Source of the DNA: DASQFI01 sp035633215 | GTDB lineage: Bacteria; Acidobacteriota; Vicinamibacteria; Vicinamibacterales; SCN-69-37 | Reading direction: 5' to 3' | DNA: 64,000 bases | Assembly: GCA_035633215.1 (NCBI GenBank) | Contig: DASQFI010000010.1 | Location: 310,001 to 374,000, forward strand | Shown: positions 7,356-15,248 of the stretch, in pieces | How positions within the stretch are numbered: position 1 is the first letter of the stretch | Layout: each line of letters opens with the position of its first letter | Notes under the pieces: model-generated | Databases searched by the model: none | Told to the model about the DNA's origin: nothing | Seen by the model: only the letters and a program-made list of their open reading frames with translations | Translations under genes and position numbers: made by a program

Positions 7356-9257
7356 ATGACACACCGTCACACGATCGCCGCTCTGACCGTGCTCGTCCTT
7401 CTCGCACCTGGCGCGGGCCTGCCCGCCCAGCAGACACCGCCGGCGCGTCCGAATCAGGACTACGCGCCGCCGCGCAACACGCAGAAGCCGCCGCTGCATG
7501 GCTCGCACTGGATGGCCGTCACCGGCAAGCCGCTCGGCGCCGCCGCCGGCGCGATGATTTTTCAGCAGGGCGGCAACGCGATCGACGCCGCGTGCGCGAT
7601 GCTCGGCGCGGTCAGCACGATGTGGGACACGCTCGGCTGGGGCGGCGAGACGCAGGCGCTCATCTATAACCCGAAGACGAAGAAGGTCATCGGCATCAAC
7701 GCGCTCGGCGTCGCCCCGACCGGCGCGACCGCTGAGTACTACAAGTCGCAGGGCTACAACTATCCACCGGAGTACGGACCGCTGGCCGCCATCACGCCCG
7801 GCACGCCTGGCGGCCTGATGACGATGCTCGCCGAGTTCGGCACGATGTCGCTTGCGCAGGTGCTCGCGCCGGCGATCGCAATGGCAGATGGCTACGCGAT
7901 CGAAGCACAGGCGGCCAACGCGATCGAACGTCAGAAGGCGGAAATCAAGCAGTGGAAGTACTCGCCGCCGGTGTTTCTCCCGCACCTCGGTCAGACCCGT
8001 GAAGCGCCCGAAGCCGGCGAGATCTTCCGCCAGGCGGACCTCGCGGCAACGCTCCGCAAGCTCGTCGAGGCAGAGCAGGCGGCACTGAAAGCGGGCCGCT
8101 CGCGGGCGGATGCCATCCGCGCCGCCTACGATCGGTTCTACAAGGGCGACATCGCGCAGGAGCTCGTCCGCGGGACGCGGGAGCAGGGCGGCCTGTTCAC
8201 GACGGAGGATCTCGCCAACTGGAAGGTGAAGATCGAAGAGCCGATGTCCACGACGTACAAAGGCATCGAGGTCTACAAGCTGGCGCAGTGGCAGCAAGGT
8301 CCGGTGCTGCTGCAGTCGCTCAACATCCTCGAGAACGTGGACGTGAAGGCCATGGGCTTCAACAGCCCGAAGTACCTCCACACGCTCTATCAGACGATGA
8401 ACCTGGCATTCGCCGACCGCGATTTCTACTACGGCGATCCGGCATTCCCGCCAGAGGAGCCGATGCGGGGCCTGCTGTCGAAGGCGTACGCAAAGTCGCG
8501 CGCGGCAACGATGAACGCCGAGCGCAACGATTCCCACGTCACGCCGGGCGACCCGTATCCATTCCAGAACGGCAGCAACCCGTTCATGCAGTACCTGAAC
8601 GCCTGGCCGCCGCCGAACAAACCGGTTCGCATCAAAGGTGGAGAGGATTCACGGAGTTGGGAAGACGGATTCAATGCAGGCACGACGTCGATTCAGGCGG
8701 CGGACGCGTCCGGCTGGGTAATCTCGGTGACGCCGAGCGGAGGCTGGATTCCGGCGGTCATCGGCGGACGCACGGGCATCGGCCTCAGCCAGCGCGCGCA
8801 GTCGTTCGTGACCGATCCGGCCGAGAACCCGTTCAACGTCATCGAGCCCGGCAAGCGCCCGCGCGTGACGCTCACCCCGACGCTCGCGCTCAAAGACGGC
8901 CTGCCGTGGATGGCGTTCTCCGTCCAGGGCGGCGACTCGCAGGATCAGAACCTCCTGCAGTGCTTTCTCAACATCGCCGAGTTCGGCATGACGCCGCAGC
9001 AGGCGGTCGAAGCGCCGAACATGAACTCGTTCCAGATGCGCAACTCGTTCCAGGATCACTCGCCGCAGCCGGGCCGCATGCTCGTCGCCAATTCGACGTC
9101 GGCCGCCGTGCGCGCCGAGCTGCAGAAAATGGGCTACACGCTGCAGTTCTCCGAGCGCACGTCGGGTCCAATTACGGCGATCTGGTTCGATCGCAAGCAC
9201 GGCACGATGTGGGGCGCGGCGAGCAACCACGGAGAGGACTACGGCATTGCGTGGTAG
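7356..9257 (+). CDS. Gamma-glutamyltransferase family protein, secreted
   Basis: A 633-residue Ntn-hydrolase of the gamma-glutamyltransferase family, which is made as a precursor and cleaves itself before a catalytic threonine. Residues 1-24 form a signal peptide ending LPAQQ. The large-subunit hallmarks are present: FQQGGNAIDAACAMLGA, PGTPGGLMTML, and LQSLNILE. The expected self-cleavage threonine is in AGTTSIQAADASGW (Thr443/444), where classical enzymes have TTH. The HFS part is changed to SIQ, so substrate preference may differ from glutathione. The start at 7356 lies 4 bases after the FG-GAP gene's stop; an in-frame ATG at 7341 would overlap it. The likely role is periplasmic amide or peptide turnover. 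Confidence 0.88.
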   Translation: MTHRHTIAALTVLVLLAPGAGLPAQQTPPARPNQDYAPPRNTQKPPLHGSHWMAVTGKPLGAAAGAMIFQQGGNAIDAACAMLGAVSTMWDTLGWGGETQALIYNPKTKKVIGINALGVAPTGATAEYYKSQGYNYPPEYGPLAAITPGTPGGLMTMLAEFGTMSLAQVLAPAIAMADGYAIEAQAANAIERQKAEIKQWKYSPPVFLPHLGQTREAPEAGEIFRQADLAATLRKLVEAEQAALKAGRSRADAIRAAYDRFYKGDIAQELVRGTREQGGLFTTEDLANWKVKIEEPMSTTYKGIEVYKLAQWQQGPVLLQSLNILENVDVKAMGFNSPKYLHTLYQTMNLAFADRDFYYGDPAFPPEEPMRGLLSKAYAKSRAATMNAERNDSHVTPGDPYPFQNGSNPFMQYLNAWPPPNKPVRIKGGEDSRSWEDGFNAGTTSIQAADASGWVISVTPSGGWIPAVIGGRTGIGLSQRAQSFVTDPAENPFNVIEPGKRPRVTLTPTLALKDGLPWMAFSVQGGDSQDQNLLQCFLNIAEFGMTPQQAVEAPNMNSFQMRNSFQDHSPQPGRMLVANSTSAAVRAELQKMGYTLQFSERTSGPITAIWFDRKHGTMWGAASNHGEDYGIAW

Positions 9258-9266
9258 GGCTCGAGA

Positions 9267-9406
9267 AGGGCAAAGGGCAGAGGGCAAAGGGCAAAAACAA
9301 GGGGGAAGGTTTCGTTCAGGACAAAGGTTGGTTCCCTTTCCCCTACCTTTGCCCTGAATGAACCCTTTTCCCTTCCCTTTGCCCTTTGCCCTCTGCCCTT
9401 TGCCCT
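9267..9406. repeat. Long inverted repeat made of GGGCAAA units
   Basis: Perfect 26-base arms of tandem GGGCAAA/GGGCAGA units (9267-9292 and 9381-9406) flank further imperfect complementarity (GTTCAGGACAAAGG against CCTTTGCCCTGAATGAAC), giving about 65 bases per side. It fills the gap between the gamma-glutamyltransferase and the transglycosylase. Similar single-strand runs of CAAAGGGCAGAGGG occur at about 19105-19140. Confidence 0.8.
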
Positions 9407-9440
9407 GTTTCCTGGCGCGGTCTTCGCATGTATCAGTCAT

Positions 9441-10076
9441 GTGAAATCGCTCAGGCGGCACAAGCGCAATGGGCACAAGAAGCACCGGCGCCGCCGGCGT
9501 CAGCTCCAGTCGATGCTGCTTGCCGGCGCCGCGACACTGTTCGTGCCGCATGCTGGGAAGCTCGTGCCCAGATCCCGGTCATCGTCGAATCACACAACGA
9601 TGGCGGCGGTGACCGCGACCGCCATGCCGACGCCGGCCGGCTGGGTGACGACCGCCATGGAATTCCGGCTGCCGCCGGCGGCGTATGAGCATCTAATCGA
9701 CGAAGCCGCGGAGCGCTACAAGCTCGACCCCGACCTCATTCGCGCGGTCATTCGTGTCGAGTCCGCGTTCAATCCGTTTGCGGTCTCCGAGGCCGGGGCA
9801 CAGGGCCTGATGCAGCTGATGCCGGCGCTGGCCGCCGAGCTGGGCGTGCTCAATCCCTTCGACCCGCACGAAAACATCATGGCGGGCACGCGGTATCTGA
9901 GTTACCTGCTCGACGTCCACAAAGGCAACATCCCGCTCGCGCTCGCCAGCTACAACGCGGGCCCCGGCACCGTCGATCGCTATCACGGGGTGCCACCGTT
10001 CGAAGAGACGCGACACTACGTGAAGACGATTACGGCCCTCCTGGCCCGTGGCCGCGGCGACATCTCGACAGACTGA
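9441..10076 (+). CDS. Lytic transglycosylase (SLT domain)
   Basis: A 211-residue soluble-lytic-transglycosylase-like enzyme that cleaves peptidoglycan glycan strands. A very basic N-terminus (KSLRRHKRNGHKKHRRRRR) precedes a hydrophobic stretch around 25-36, so it may be membrane-anchored or exported. The SLT domain starts near residue 80, with catalytic Glu107 in RVESAFNPFAVS, then GAQGLMQLMP, NIMAGTRYLSYLL and ALASYNAGPGTVDRYHGVPPFEETRHYV, all diagnostic. Translation starts at GTG 9441. It is followed by repeat R1 and the end-joining genes, with no evident functional link to them. Confidence 0.9.
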   Translation: MKSLRRHKRNGHKKHRRRRRQLQSMLLAGAATLFVPHAGKLVPRSRSSSNHTTMAAVTATAMPTPAGWVTTAMEFRLPPAAYEHLIDEAAERYKLDPDLIRAVIRVESAFNPFAVSEAGAQGLMQLMPALAAELGVLNPFDPHENIMAGTRYLSYLLDVHKGNIPLALASYNAGPGTVDRYHGVPPFEETRHYVKTITALLARGRGDISTD

Positions 10077-10090
10077 CCGGGAATCGATCG

Positions 10091-10215
10091 ATTGAATGAT
10101 CGCTCTATCGATCTATTGAAGAGCAGCAGCCCGGGCAATCGAGCATCGATCTTCCGAGGAACGTTCAGACGCGGCCATAATGCTCTTCAATAGAGCGATA
10201 GAGCGATCTATCAAT
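10091..10215. repeat. Inverted repeat R1 (family R) upstream of the LigD-type ligase
   Basis: Left arm 10091-10125 and right arm 10181-10215 are 35 bases each with about three mismatches and a 55-base centre. The right arm reads TGCTCTTCAATAGAGCGATA and then GAGCGATCTATCAAT. The ligase ATG (10214-10216) starts on the last two bases of that arm. The same geometry recurs at 35820-35940. Confidence 0.85.
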
Positions 10216-11101
10216 GGAGATCTCTTTTCCATCCTGGATCGTTCCGATGGCCGCGACGCTCACCCAGCGCCGGTTCACCGGACCCGAATGGATCTTCGAG
10301 CGCAAGCTGGACGGCATCCGCCTGCTGGCGTTCAAGAACGGCTCGGACGTCCGGCTGCTGTCGCGCAACAAGCTGCCGCTGAACGATTCGTATCCCGCCG
10401 TCGCCGCGGCGATCGCGAAGCTGCCGGTGCACGACGCCATCCTCGATGGAGAAGCGACCGGCGCGTGGGGCCGTCAGGGTTCTGCGGACTATCACGTCTT
10501 TGACGTGCTCTGGCTGGACGGCCGCGATGTGACCTCTCTGCCGCTCGACGAGCGCCGCGAGTTGCTCAGCCGGCTGCCGCTGCGGCTGCCGCTGGCGCAT
10601 GTGCCGTCGCTCGACGATCCGGAGCCGTGGGAGCGGGCGTGCCGTGAGGGGTGGGAAGGGGTCATCGCCAAGCGGCGCGACTCGCCGTACGAACACCGCC
10701 GCTCGCCGCACTGGCTGAAGATGAAATGCGAGTTCACGCAGCACCTGGTCGTCGGCGGGTTCACCGATCCGCAGGGTGGACGCGTCGGGCTGGGGGCGCT
10801 GCTCGTCGGCTACTTCGACGGCGAGGACCTGGTGTTTGCGGGCAAGGTCGGCACGGGCTTCGACACCAGGCTGTTGCGTGATCTCCGGGCGCGGTTGGAC
10901 GCGATGGAGATTCCGAAGGCGCCGTTCACGATCGCGACGGGACTGCCGAGGCTGCGCGCGCATTGGACGCAGCCCGAAATCGTCGTGGAGGTGGCCTTCA
11001 TCGAGTGGACCGGCCACAACAAGCTCCGCCATCCACGGCTGCTCGGCGTCCGCTTCGACCAGAAAGCCCGCGACGTGGCGAGGCGGCGGAAGGACCTCTG
11101 A
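10214..11101 (+). CDS. ATP-dependent DNA ligase, stand-alone LigD-type ligase domain
   Basis: A 295-residue enzyme corresponding to the ligase domain of bacterial LigD (non-homologous end joining), without attached polymerase or nuclease domains. The nucleotidyl-transfer motif is ERKLDGIR with the AMP-accepting lysine at 31. Motif III/IIIa follows (HVFDVLWLDG), then EGVIAKR (motif IV), WLKMK (motif V) and an OB-fold with VGGFTDPQGGR, LVFAGKVGTGF and VEVAFIEWT. It is followed 13 bases downstream by a LigD-type polymerase gene, so the two LigD activities are separate polypeptides in one transcription unit. The ATG at 10214 overlaps repeat R1; an ATG in PMAATL at codon 12 is an alternative start. 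Confidence 0.92.
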   Translation: MEISFPSWIVPMAATLTQRRFTGPEWIFERKLDGIRLLAFKNGSDVRLLSRNKLPLNDSYPAVAAAIAKLPVHDAILDGEATGAWGRQGSADYHVFDVLWLDGRDVTSLPLDERRELLSRLPLRLPLAHVPSLDDPEPWERACREGWEGVIAKRRDSPYEHRRSPHWLKMKCEFTQHLVVGGFTDPQGGRVGLGALLVGYFDGEDLVFAGKVGTGFDTRLLRDLRARLDAMEIPKAPFTIATGLPRLRAHWTQPEIVVEVAFIEWTGHNKLRHPRLLGVRFDQKARDVARRRKDL

Positions 11102-11105
11102 GGTC
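11093..11105. repeat. Short palindrome GACCTC-T-GAGGTC at the ligase stop codon
   Basis: GACCTC (11093-11098), one base, GAGGTC (11100-11105), with the ligase TGA at the centre. It shares the outer six bases of family H arms and could be a collapsed copy, or chance. Confidence 0.35.
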
Positions 11106-11114
11106 ATTTCAGGC

Positions 11115-11993
11115 ATGCCCCGCAAAGCCCCATCCGACCTCGTCGTCATTTCGCATCCGGACAAGGTCCTGTTTCCCGACGACGGAATCACGAAAGGCGA
11201 GCTGGCGGCGTACTACGAAGCGATCGCCCCGGTCATGCTGCCGCACATCCGGATGCGGCCGGTCACCCTCGAGCGCTATCACTCCGGAATCGGCCAGGCG
11301 GGGTTCTTTCAGAAGGATGTCTCGAAGGGGTTTCCGCGCTGGCTCAAGCGCGTCGAAGTGCCGAAGAAGGACGGCGTTGTGCACCATCCCGTCGTCCGCG
11401 ACGCGCGGTCGCTCGTCTGGCTCGCAAACCAGAACAGCATCACGCCCCATGTGTGGACGTCGCGCGCACCCAGGCTGTTCTATCCGGACGTCTGCATCTT
11501 CGATCTCGACCCGGCCAGGGACGAGCCGGACGTCCTGCGGTCGGCGGCGTTGCTTCTTCGCGATTTGCTCGAGGAGCTCGGGATGAAAAGCTGGGTGAAG
11601 ACGTCCGGTTCGAAAGGCTTCCACATCGCGGTGCCGCTCGACGGCAAGGCGCGCTTCGACGAAGTCGCGCGTCGTGCGCACGAGATCGGCCGCAGGCTCG
11701 TCGCCCGGGATCCGGCGCATTTGACGCAGGAGTTCAGCAAGGCCGATCGCGGCGGCCGCATCCTCGTGGACACCGGCCGCAACGGCTACAGCGCGACGTT
11801 CGCGGCCGCGTACGCCGTGCGCGCGAAGCCTGGCGCGCCCGTCTCCGCGCCCTGCACCTGGGACGAGCTCGAGCGCGGCGTCGTCGGTCCCCGGACGTTC
11901 ACGCTGCGGTCGATGGCGCAACGCGTCGCCGAGGCGGGCGATCTATGGGGTGGCATGGAAAAGACCTCGGGTTTCGTTTTACACAAACCGTAA
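11115..11993 (+). CDS. LigD-type AEP polymerase domain protein
   Basis: A 292-residue archaeo-eukaryotic primase superfamily polymerase of the LigD PolDom type, which fills and extends broken DNA ends, often with ribonucleotides. The metal-binding FDLDP (Asp130, Asp132) is present, together with VKTSGSKGFHIAVPL, a typical histidine-containing block, and DTGRNGYSATFAAAYAVR, the third-aspartate region. The ATG at 11115 is 13 bases after the ligase stop. The last residues (MEKTSGFVLHKP) and the TAA lie inside inverted repeat H2, so the C-terminus was probably rewritten by the repeat. It likely acts with the upstream ligase; the Ku partner is not in the window. Confidence 0.92.
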   Translation: MPRKAPSDLVVISHPDKVLFPDDGITKGELAAYYEAIAPVMLPHIRMRPVTLERYHSGIGQAGFFQKDVSKGFPRWLKRVEVPKKDGVVHHPVVRDARSLVWLANQNSITPHVWTSRAPRLFYPDVCIFDLDPARDEPDVLRSAALLLRDLLEELGMKSWVKTSGSKGFHIAVPLDGKARFDEVARRAHEIGRRLVARDPAHLTQEFSKADRGGRILVDTGRNGYSATFAAAYAVRAKPGAPVSAPCTWDELERGVVGPRTFTLRSMAQRVAEAGDLWGGMEKTSGFVLHKP

Positions 11994-12010
11994 AACGAAA
12001 CCCGAGGTCT
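11962..12010. repeat. Inverted repeat H2 (family H)
   Basis: Perfect 20-base arms (11962-11981 and 11991-12010), core GACCTCGGGTTTCGTTTT, with a 9-base loop. The polymerase stop TAA (11991-11993) opens the right arm. The last T of the right arm plus ATACT forms a -10-like TATACT for the next gene. Confidence 0.85.
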
Positions 12011-12015
12011 ATACT
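12010..12015 (+). promoter_or_regulatory. Possible -10 hexamer TATACT for the TPR gene
   Basis: TATACT at 12010-12015 would start transcription near 12021-12022, leaving a leader of only about 6-7 bases before the ATG at 12028. The same GGTCTATACT string occurs at the PadR promoter at 19145. No clear -35 is visible because the site is preceded by hairpin H2. Confidence 0.4.
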
Positions 12016-12027
12016 TCGCCTTTCGGC

Positions 12028-12765
12028 ATGCACTTCTTCTCTCTGTTGTTCCCCTGGGGCCTGATCCTTCAGGCGATCGCGCTCGTGCATTTCATTCGGC
12101 GGCGTCCGGACGGCATCTGGCTCTGGATCATCATCTTTCTCGGTCCCCTGGGGGCGCTGGTCTACATCGGCGTCGAGATGGTGCCGGACCTCGGACTGCT
12201 CCGGCAGTCGTACGAGGCCTTCGGACGCAGGAAGCGCATCCGTCATCTCGAGGCGGTGGTTCTCGAGAATCCGTCGGCCGGCAACTACGAAGAGCTCGCG
12301 GATCTCTACTTGGACGACGGCAAGTACGCTCGCGCGCGGGAGTGTTACGACAAGGCTATTTCGCCGCGCGCCGATCAGCCGGACCCGATCTATCGGCGAG
12401 GTGTCGCGAAGATACACCTCGGTGAGTTCGCCGCCGCGGTGCCGGATCTCGAGTACGTCATGTCACGCGATCCGAAATACGACTTCCATCGGGCGATCGG
12501 GCTTCTGGCACACGCCCACGCGAATACGAACGCGCCCGGGAAGGCCGAGGCGTTGTTCCAGCAGGCCACGGGCGCCTCGACGTTGTCCGAGACGTATCTG
12601 AACTACGCTGGCTTCCTCGCCTCGCAGGGGCGCGCGGCCGAGGCTCGCGACTGGACCACCCGCGTCATCGCCCGGAAACAGACGATGCCGCGATACCTGC
12701 AGCGGCGTGAACGTCCGTGGTTCCGCAAGGCAAACGCGCTGCTGAAGTCTCTTCCGAAGGCCTGA
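12028..12765 (+). CDS. Membrane-anchored TPR protein with PLDc_N-like N-terminus
   Basis: A 245-residue protein. Residues 1-50 hold two hydrophobic helices separated by HFIRRRPDGIWLW and ending FLGPLGALVYIGVEMVPD, the pattern of the phospholipase-D N-terminal-like (PLDc_N) membrane module. The rest (about 70-240) is tetratricopeptide-like: YEELADLYLDDGKYARARECYDKAI, YRRGVAKIHLGEFAAAVPDLEYVM, and YLNYAGFLASQGRAAEARDWTTRVI. TPR arrays scaffold protein partners, so this is a membrane adaptor of unknown target. It sits between two end-joining gene pairs, but nothing in it points to DNA repair. The ATG at 12028 is chosen over an earlier in-frame start that would read through repeat H2. Confidence 0.8.
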   Translation: MHFFSLLFPWGLILQAIALVHFIRRRPDGIWLWIIIFLGPLGALVYIGVEMVPDLGLLRQSYEAFGRRKRIRHLEAVVLENPSAGNYEELADLYLDDGKYARARECYDKAISPRADQPDPIYRRGVAKIHLGEFAAAVPDLEYVMSRDPKYDFHRAIGLLAHAHANTNAPGKAEALFQQATGASTLSETYLNYAGFLASQGRAAEARDWTTRVIARKQTMPRYLQRRERPWFRKANALLKSLPKA

Positions 12766-12768
12766 CTC

Positions 12769-12884
12769 GTCATGGGGTCAGGTCTTGAATTGCAACATGG
12801 GGCGACGGATCGAGTCGAATGTTGTAATACAAAACTGCATACGGCGCGCGCCGCATGTTGCAATTCAAGACCTGACCCCATGAC
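12769..12884. repeat. REP-like inverted repeat (family B, second copy), composite
   Basis: Perfect 31-base arms (12769-12799 and 12854-12884) containing GGGGTCAGGTCTTG then AATTGCAACATG. Between them, AATGTTGTAATACAA at about 12818-12832 is a degenerate third copy of the arm end, so the element looks composite. The right arm runs into the ATG (12880) of the next polymerase gene. Confidence 0.85.
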
Positions 12885-14202
12885 CAGCACTGAGAAAGCA
12901 ACGATCACGGTCGCCGGACGCGACGTGACCGTCTCCAATCCGCGCAAAGTGCTGTTTCCCGAGGTGGGATTCACGAAGCTGGATCTCGTGCGGTATTACC
13001 TGGCGGTCGCCGACGGCGCGCTGCGGGCCGCGGGCGGGCGGCCGAACATGCTGGTGCGGTACCCGAACGGCCTGGGCGGCGAGTACTTCTATCAAAAGCG
13101 CGCGCCCGAGGCCCGGCCGGAGTGGGTCGAGGTCGTCTCGCTGCGCTTCCCGTCCGGGCGGACGGCCGACGAGGTGGTGCCGCGCGATGCCGCGACACTC
13201 GCCTGGATGGCGAATCTGGCGTGCCTCGAGCTGCACCCGCATCCCGTCCGCGCCGAGGATCTCGATCACCCGGACGAACTGCGCGTCGATCTCGATCCCG
13301 TGCCTGGCGTCGAGTGGGACCAGGTCCGTCAGGTCGCGCGCGTGGTGCAGACAACGCTCACTGATCTTGGTCTCATCGGCTGGCCGAAGACTTCGGGCTC
13401 ACGCGGCATCCACGTCTACGTTCGACTCGAGCGGAAATGGACGTTCGACGAAGTCCGCCGCGCCGCGCTGGCCTTCGCCCGCGAAGTCGAGCGCCGCGCG
13501 CCGAGTCTCTCGACGAGCAAGTGGTGGAAAGAGGAGCGCCATGGCGTGTTCCTCGACTACAATCAGAACGCGAAAGACCGCACGATCGCCGCGGCCTACT
13601 CGGTCCGGCCCAGGCCGGACGCGCGTGTGTCGGCGCCGCTCGCGTGGGAGGAAATCGACGACTGCAACCCTGCCGACTTTACGCTCGCCACGATGCCCGC
13701 GCGGTTCAAGAATCTGGGCGATCGGCACGCCGACATCGACCAGCATTCGTGCTCGCTCGAGTCGCTGCTGGAGCTCTCGGCCCGCCATGAGCGGGAAGGA
13801 CTCGGCGATGCGCCCTGGCCCCCGCATTACAAGAAGCAGAAAGGCGAGCCTGCGCGCGTGCAGCCGTCGCGCCGGCGCGCGGCGACGCATCCGCTGATTG
13901 AGATCGGTCGCGCGCAGGAGAAGGACGCGGCGCTCGCAGGGCTCGAGCGATGGAAGGCGAGGCACCCGGACGCGGCCGCGCATCTTCAGCCGGCCGACGT
14001 GCTCGTGGACTCGATGCGGGGACGATTCCGGACGTGGACGCGAATCCGCGTGAATCTGCAGCATGTGCCGGTCGTTCTGCGGCCCGCGCAGGAGAAGCTC
14101 GATCCTGATGAGAACCTCGATCCGGGGGCGGCATGGCGGCATGCGAGGCAGAAGAACGCGCCTACGCGCCGAACACCTTCTCGAGCTCGTAAGGGGTCGT
14201 GA
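12880..14202 (+). CDS. LigD-type AEP polymerase with C-terminal extension (PolD1-like)
   Basis: A 440-residue second PolDom polymerase, only distantly similar to the one at 11115. Asp137 and Asp139 of RVDLDP, WPKTSGSRGIHVYVRL, and DYNQNAKDRTIAAAYSVR mark the active site. After the polymerase fold (about 330 residues) comes a basic extension with PLIEIGRAQEKDAALAGLERWKARHP and ADVLVDSMRGR. To my knowledge this tail is typical of the actinobacterial stand-alone PolD proteins encoded next to LigC. The gene is convergent with a LigC-type ligase, and the two coding ends overlap by 41 bases (14162-14202). The ATG at 12880 lies in the right arm of the family B repeat. Function: end processing or gap filling in Ku-dependent or backup repair. 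Confidence 0.9.
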   Translation: MTSTEKATITVAGRDVTVSNPRKVLFPEVGFTKLDLVRYYLAVADGALRAAGGRPNMLVRYPNGLGGEYFYQKRAPEARPEWVEVVSLRFPSGRTADEVVPRDAATLAWMANLACLELHPHPVRAEDLDHPDELRVDLDPVPGVEWDQVRQVARVVQTTLTDLGLIGWPKTSGSRGIHVYVRLERKWTFDEVRRAALAFAREVERRAPSLSTSKWWKEERHGVFLDYNQNAKDRTIAAAYSVRPRPDARVSAPLAWEEIDDCNPADFTLATMPARFKNLGDRHADIDQHSCSLESLLELSARHEREGLGDAPWPPHYKKQKGEPARVQPSRRRAATHPLIEIGRAQEKDAALAGLERWKARHPDAAAHLQPADVLVDSMRGRFRTWTRIRVNLQHVPVVLRPAQEKLDPDENLDPGAAWRHARQKNAPTRRTPSRARKGS

Positions 14203-15232
14203 CGTCGAGCTGATCGTACCGGCAGTCTTCCGGCCGTTTATCCGGCCGCCATCGGAGGAAGATTGCCGCGTGGCGAAAGCGATCGCCTTGCAGGTGGTCG
14301 TACTTCACTTCGCAGACACGCTCGACGCGGACCGGCTCCCAGGAGAGATCCTTTCCTGCACTCCACCGGCTCTGCCCGCCGGGCATGCGCGAGACATCGC
14401 CGGCGTGCGCGGCCCACTCGCGCCAGGGGTGCTCCGCCATCGCGTCCTTGCGCAGCGGCGCCAGCTCGATGGCAAGCGCCTTCCGGTGGGCCATCGTGAA
14501 CGCCGACGTGACGCCGATGTGCTGCAGTTTCCCGCGGCGATCGTACAGCCCGAGCAGCAGCGAGCCCACCGCATCCTGGCCGCTCTTGTGCCAGCGAAAG
14601 CCGGCAACGGCGCAATCGGCGCGGCGGACGTGTTTGATCTTGACCATCGCGCGTTTGCCCGGCTGGTAGAGCTCGTGCGCCGGCTTCGCGATGACGCCGT
14701 CGAGTCCGGCGCCCTCGAACCGGTCCAGCCAATCGACCGCCTTCGCTCGATCGCGGGTCACCGGCGTCAGGTAGATCGGCGGAATCACACGGCCCAACAA
14801 CTTCTCGAGGCCCGCGCGCCGCTCCCGCTGCGGCGCGCCGCGGAGGTCACGGCCATCAGCCGCCAGCACGTCGAACCCGACGAACGACGCGGGCGTCTCC
14901 CTGGCCAGTTTGGCGGCACGGGAGGCCGCCGGATGCAGCCGCATCTGGAGCGCCTCGAAGTCGAGGCCGTCCGGCGTCGCAATCACGATCTCCCCGTCCA
15001 CGACGCAGCCGGCCGGGAGCTTTTCGAGAAACGTTTCATGGAGCTCGGGGAAGTAGCGGTCGAGCGGCCTCGAATCGCGGCTCTGAATGAACACGTCCGA
15101 CGTGCCGCGAAAGACGATCGATCGGAATCCATCCCACTTCGGCTCGTAGAGAAAGTCGCCGGCGGGAATCTCCTCGGCGAGTTTGGCGAGCATCGGCTCG
15201 ATTGGCGGAGTGAGCGCGAACGTGTTGGGCAT
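14162..15232 (-). CDS. ligC: ATP-dependent DNA ligase, LigC type
   Basis: A 356-residue ATP-dependent ligase. The opening PPIEPMLAKLAEEIP and adenylation motif EPKWDGFR (Lys32) are characteristic of mycobacterial-type LigC. Then come SRDSRPLDRYFPEL, VVDGEIVI (motif III), ASFVGFDVLA (motif IIIa), LDGVIAKPA (motif IV), AMVKIKHVRRADCAV (motif V), and an OB-fold ending EVKYDHLQGDRFRHAAIFLRWRPDK. It pairs with the PolD1-like polymerase at 12880, facing it tail to tail with a 41-base overlap. This resembles the PolD1/LigC neighbourhood of mycobacteria, though the orientation differs. LigC acts as a backup ligase in end joining or base-excision repair. Confidence 0.92.
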   Translation of the reverse strand: MPNTFALTPPIEPMLAKLAEEIPAGDFLYEPKWDGFRSIVFRGTSDVFIQSRDSRPLDRYFPELHETFLEKLPAGCVVDGEIVIATPDGLDFEALQMRLHPAASRAAKLARETPASFVGFDVLAADGRDLRGAPQRERRAGLEKLLGRVIPPIYLTPVTRDRAKAVDWLDRFEGAGLDGVIAKPAHELYQPGKRAMVKIKHVRRADCAVAGFRWHKSGQDAVGSLLLGLYDRRGKLQHIGVTSAFTMAHRKALAIELAPLRKDAMAEHPWREWAAHAGDVSRMPGGQSRWSAGKDLSWEPVRVERVCEVKYDHLQGDRFRHAAIFLRWRPDKRPEDCRYDQLDVTTPYELEKVFGA

Positions 15233-15248
15233 AGAATCCGGATCGCCG

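Noticed and set aside
10081..10215. GATCGAT-rich repeats considered as a CRISPR array or replication origin boxes
   Set aside because: There are only two arms in inverted orientation, no regular spacers, no cas genes, and no DnaA boxes or dnaA/dnaN genes.
10214..11993. Interpretation of the adjacent ligase and polymerase as one LigD gene broken by a frameshift
   Set aside because: The ligase has a proper stop, 13 bases separate the genes, and the polymerase begins with its own ATG exactly at the PolDom start.
4631..12884. Insertion sequence or transposon
   Set aside because: Palindromes are present, but no transposase, integrase or target-site duplication long enough to support an IS call was found.
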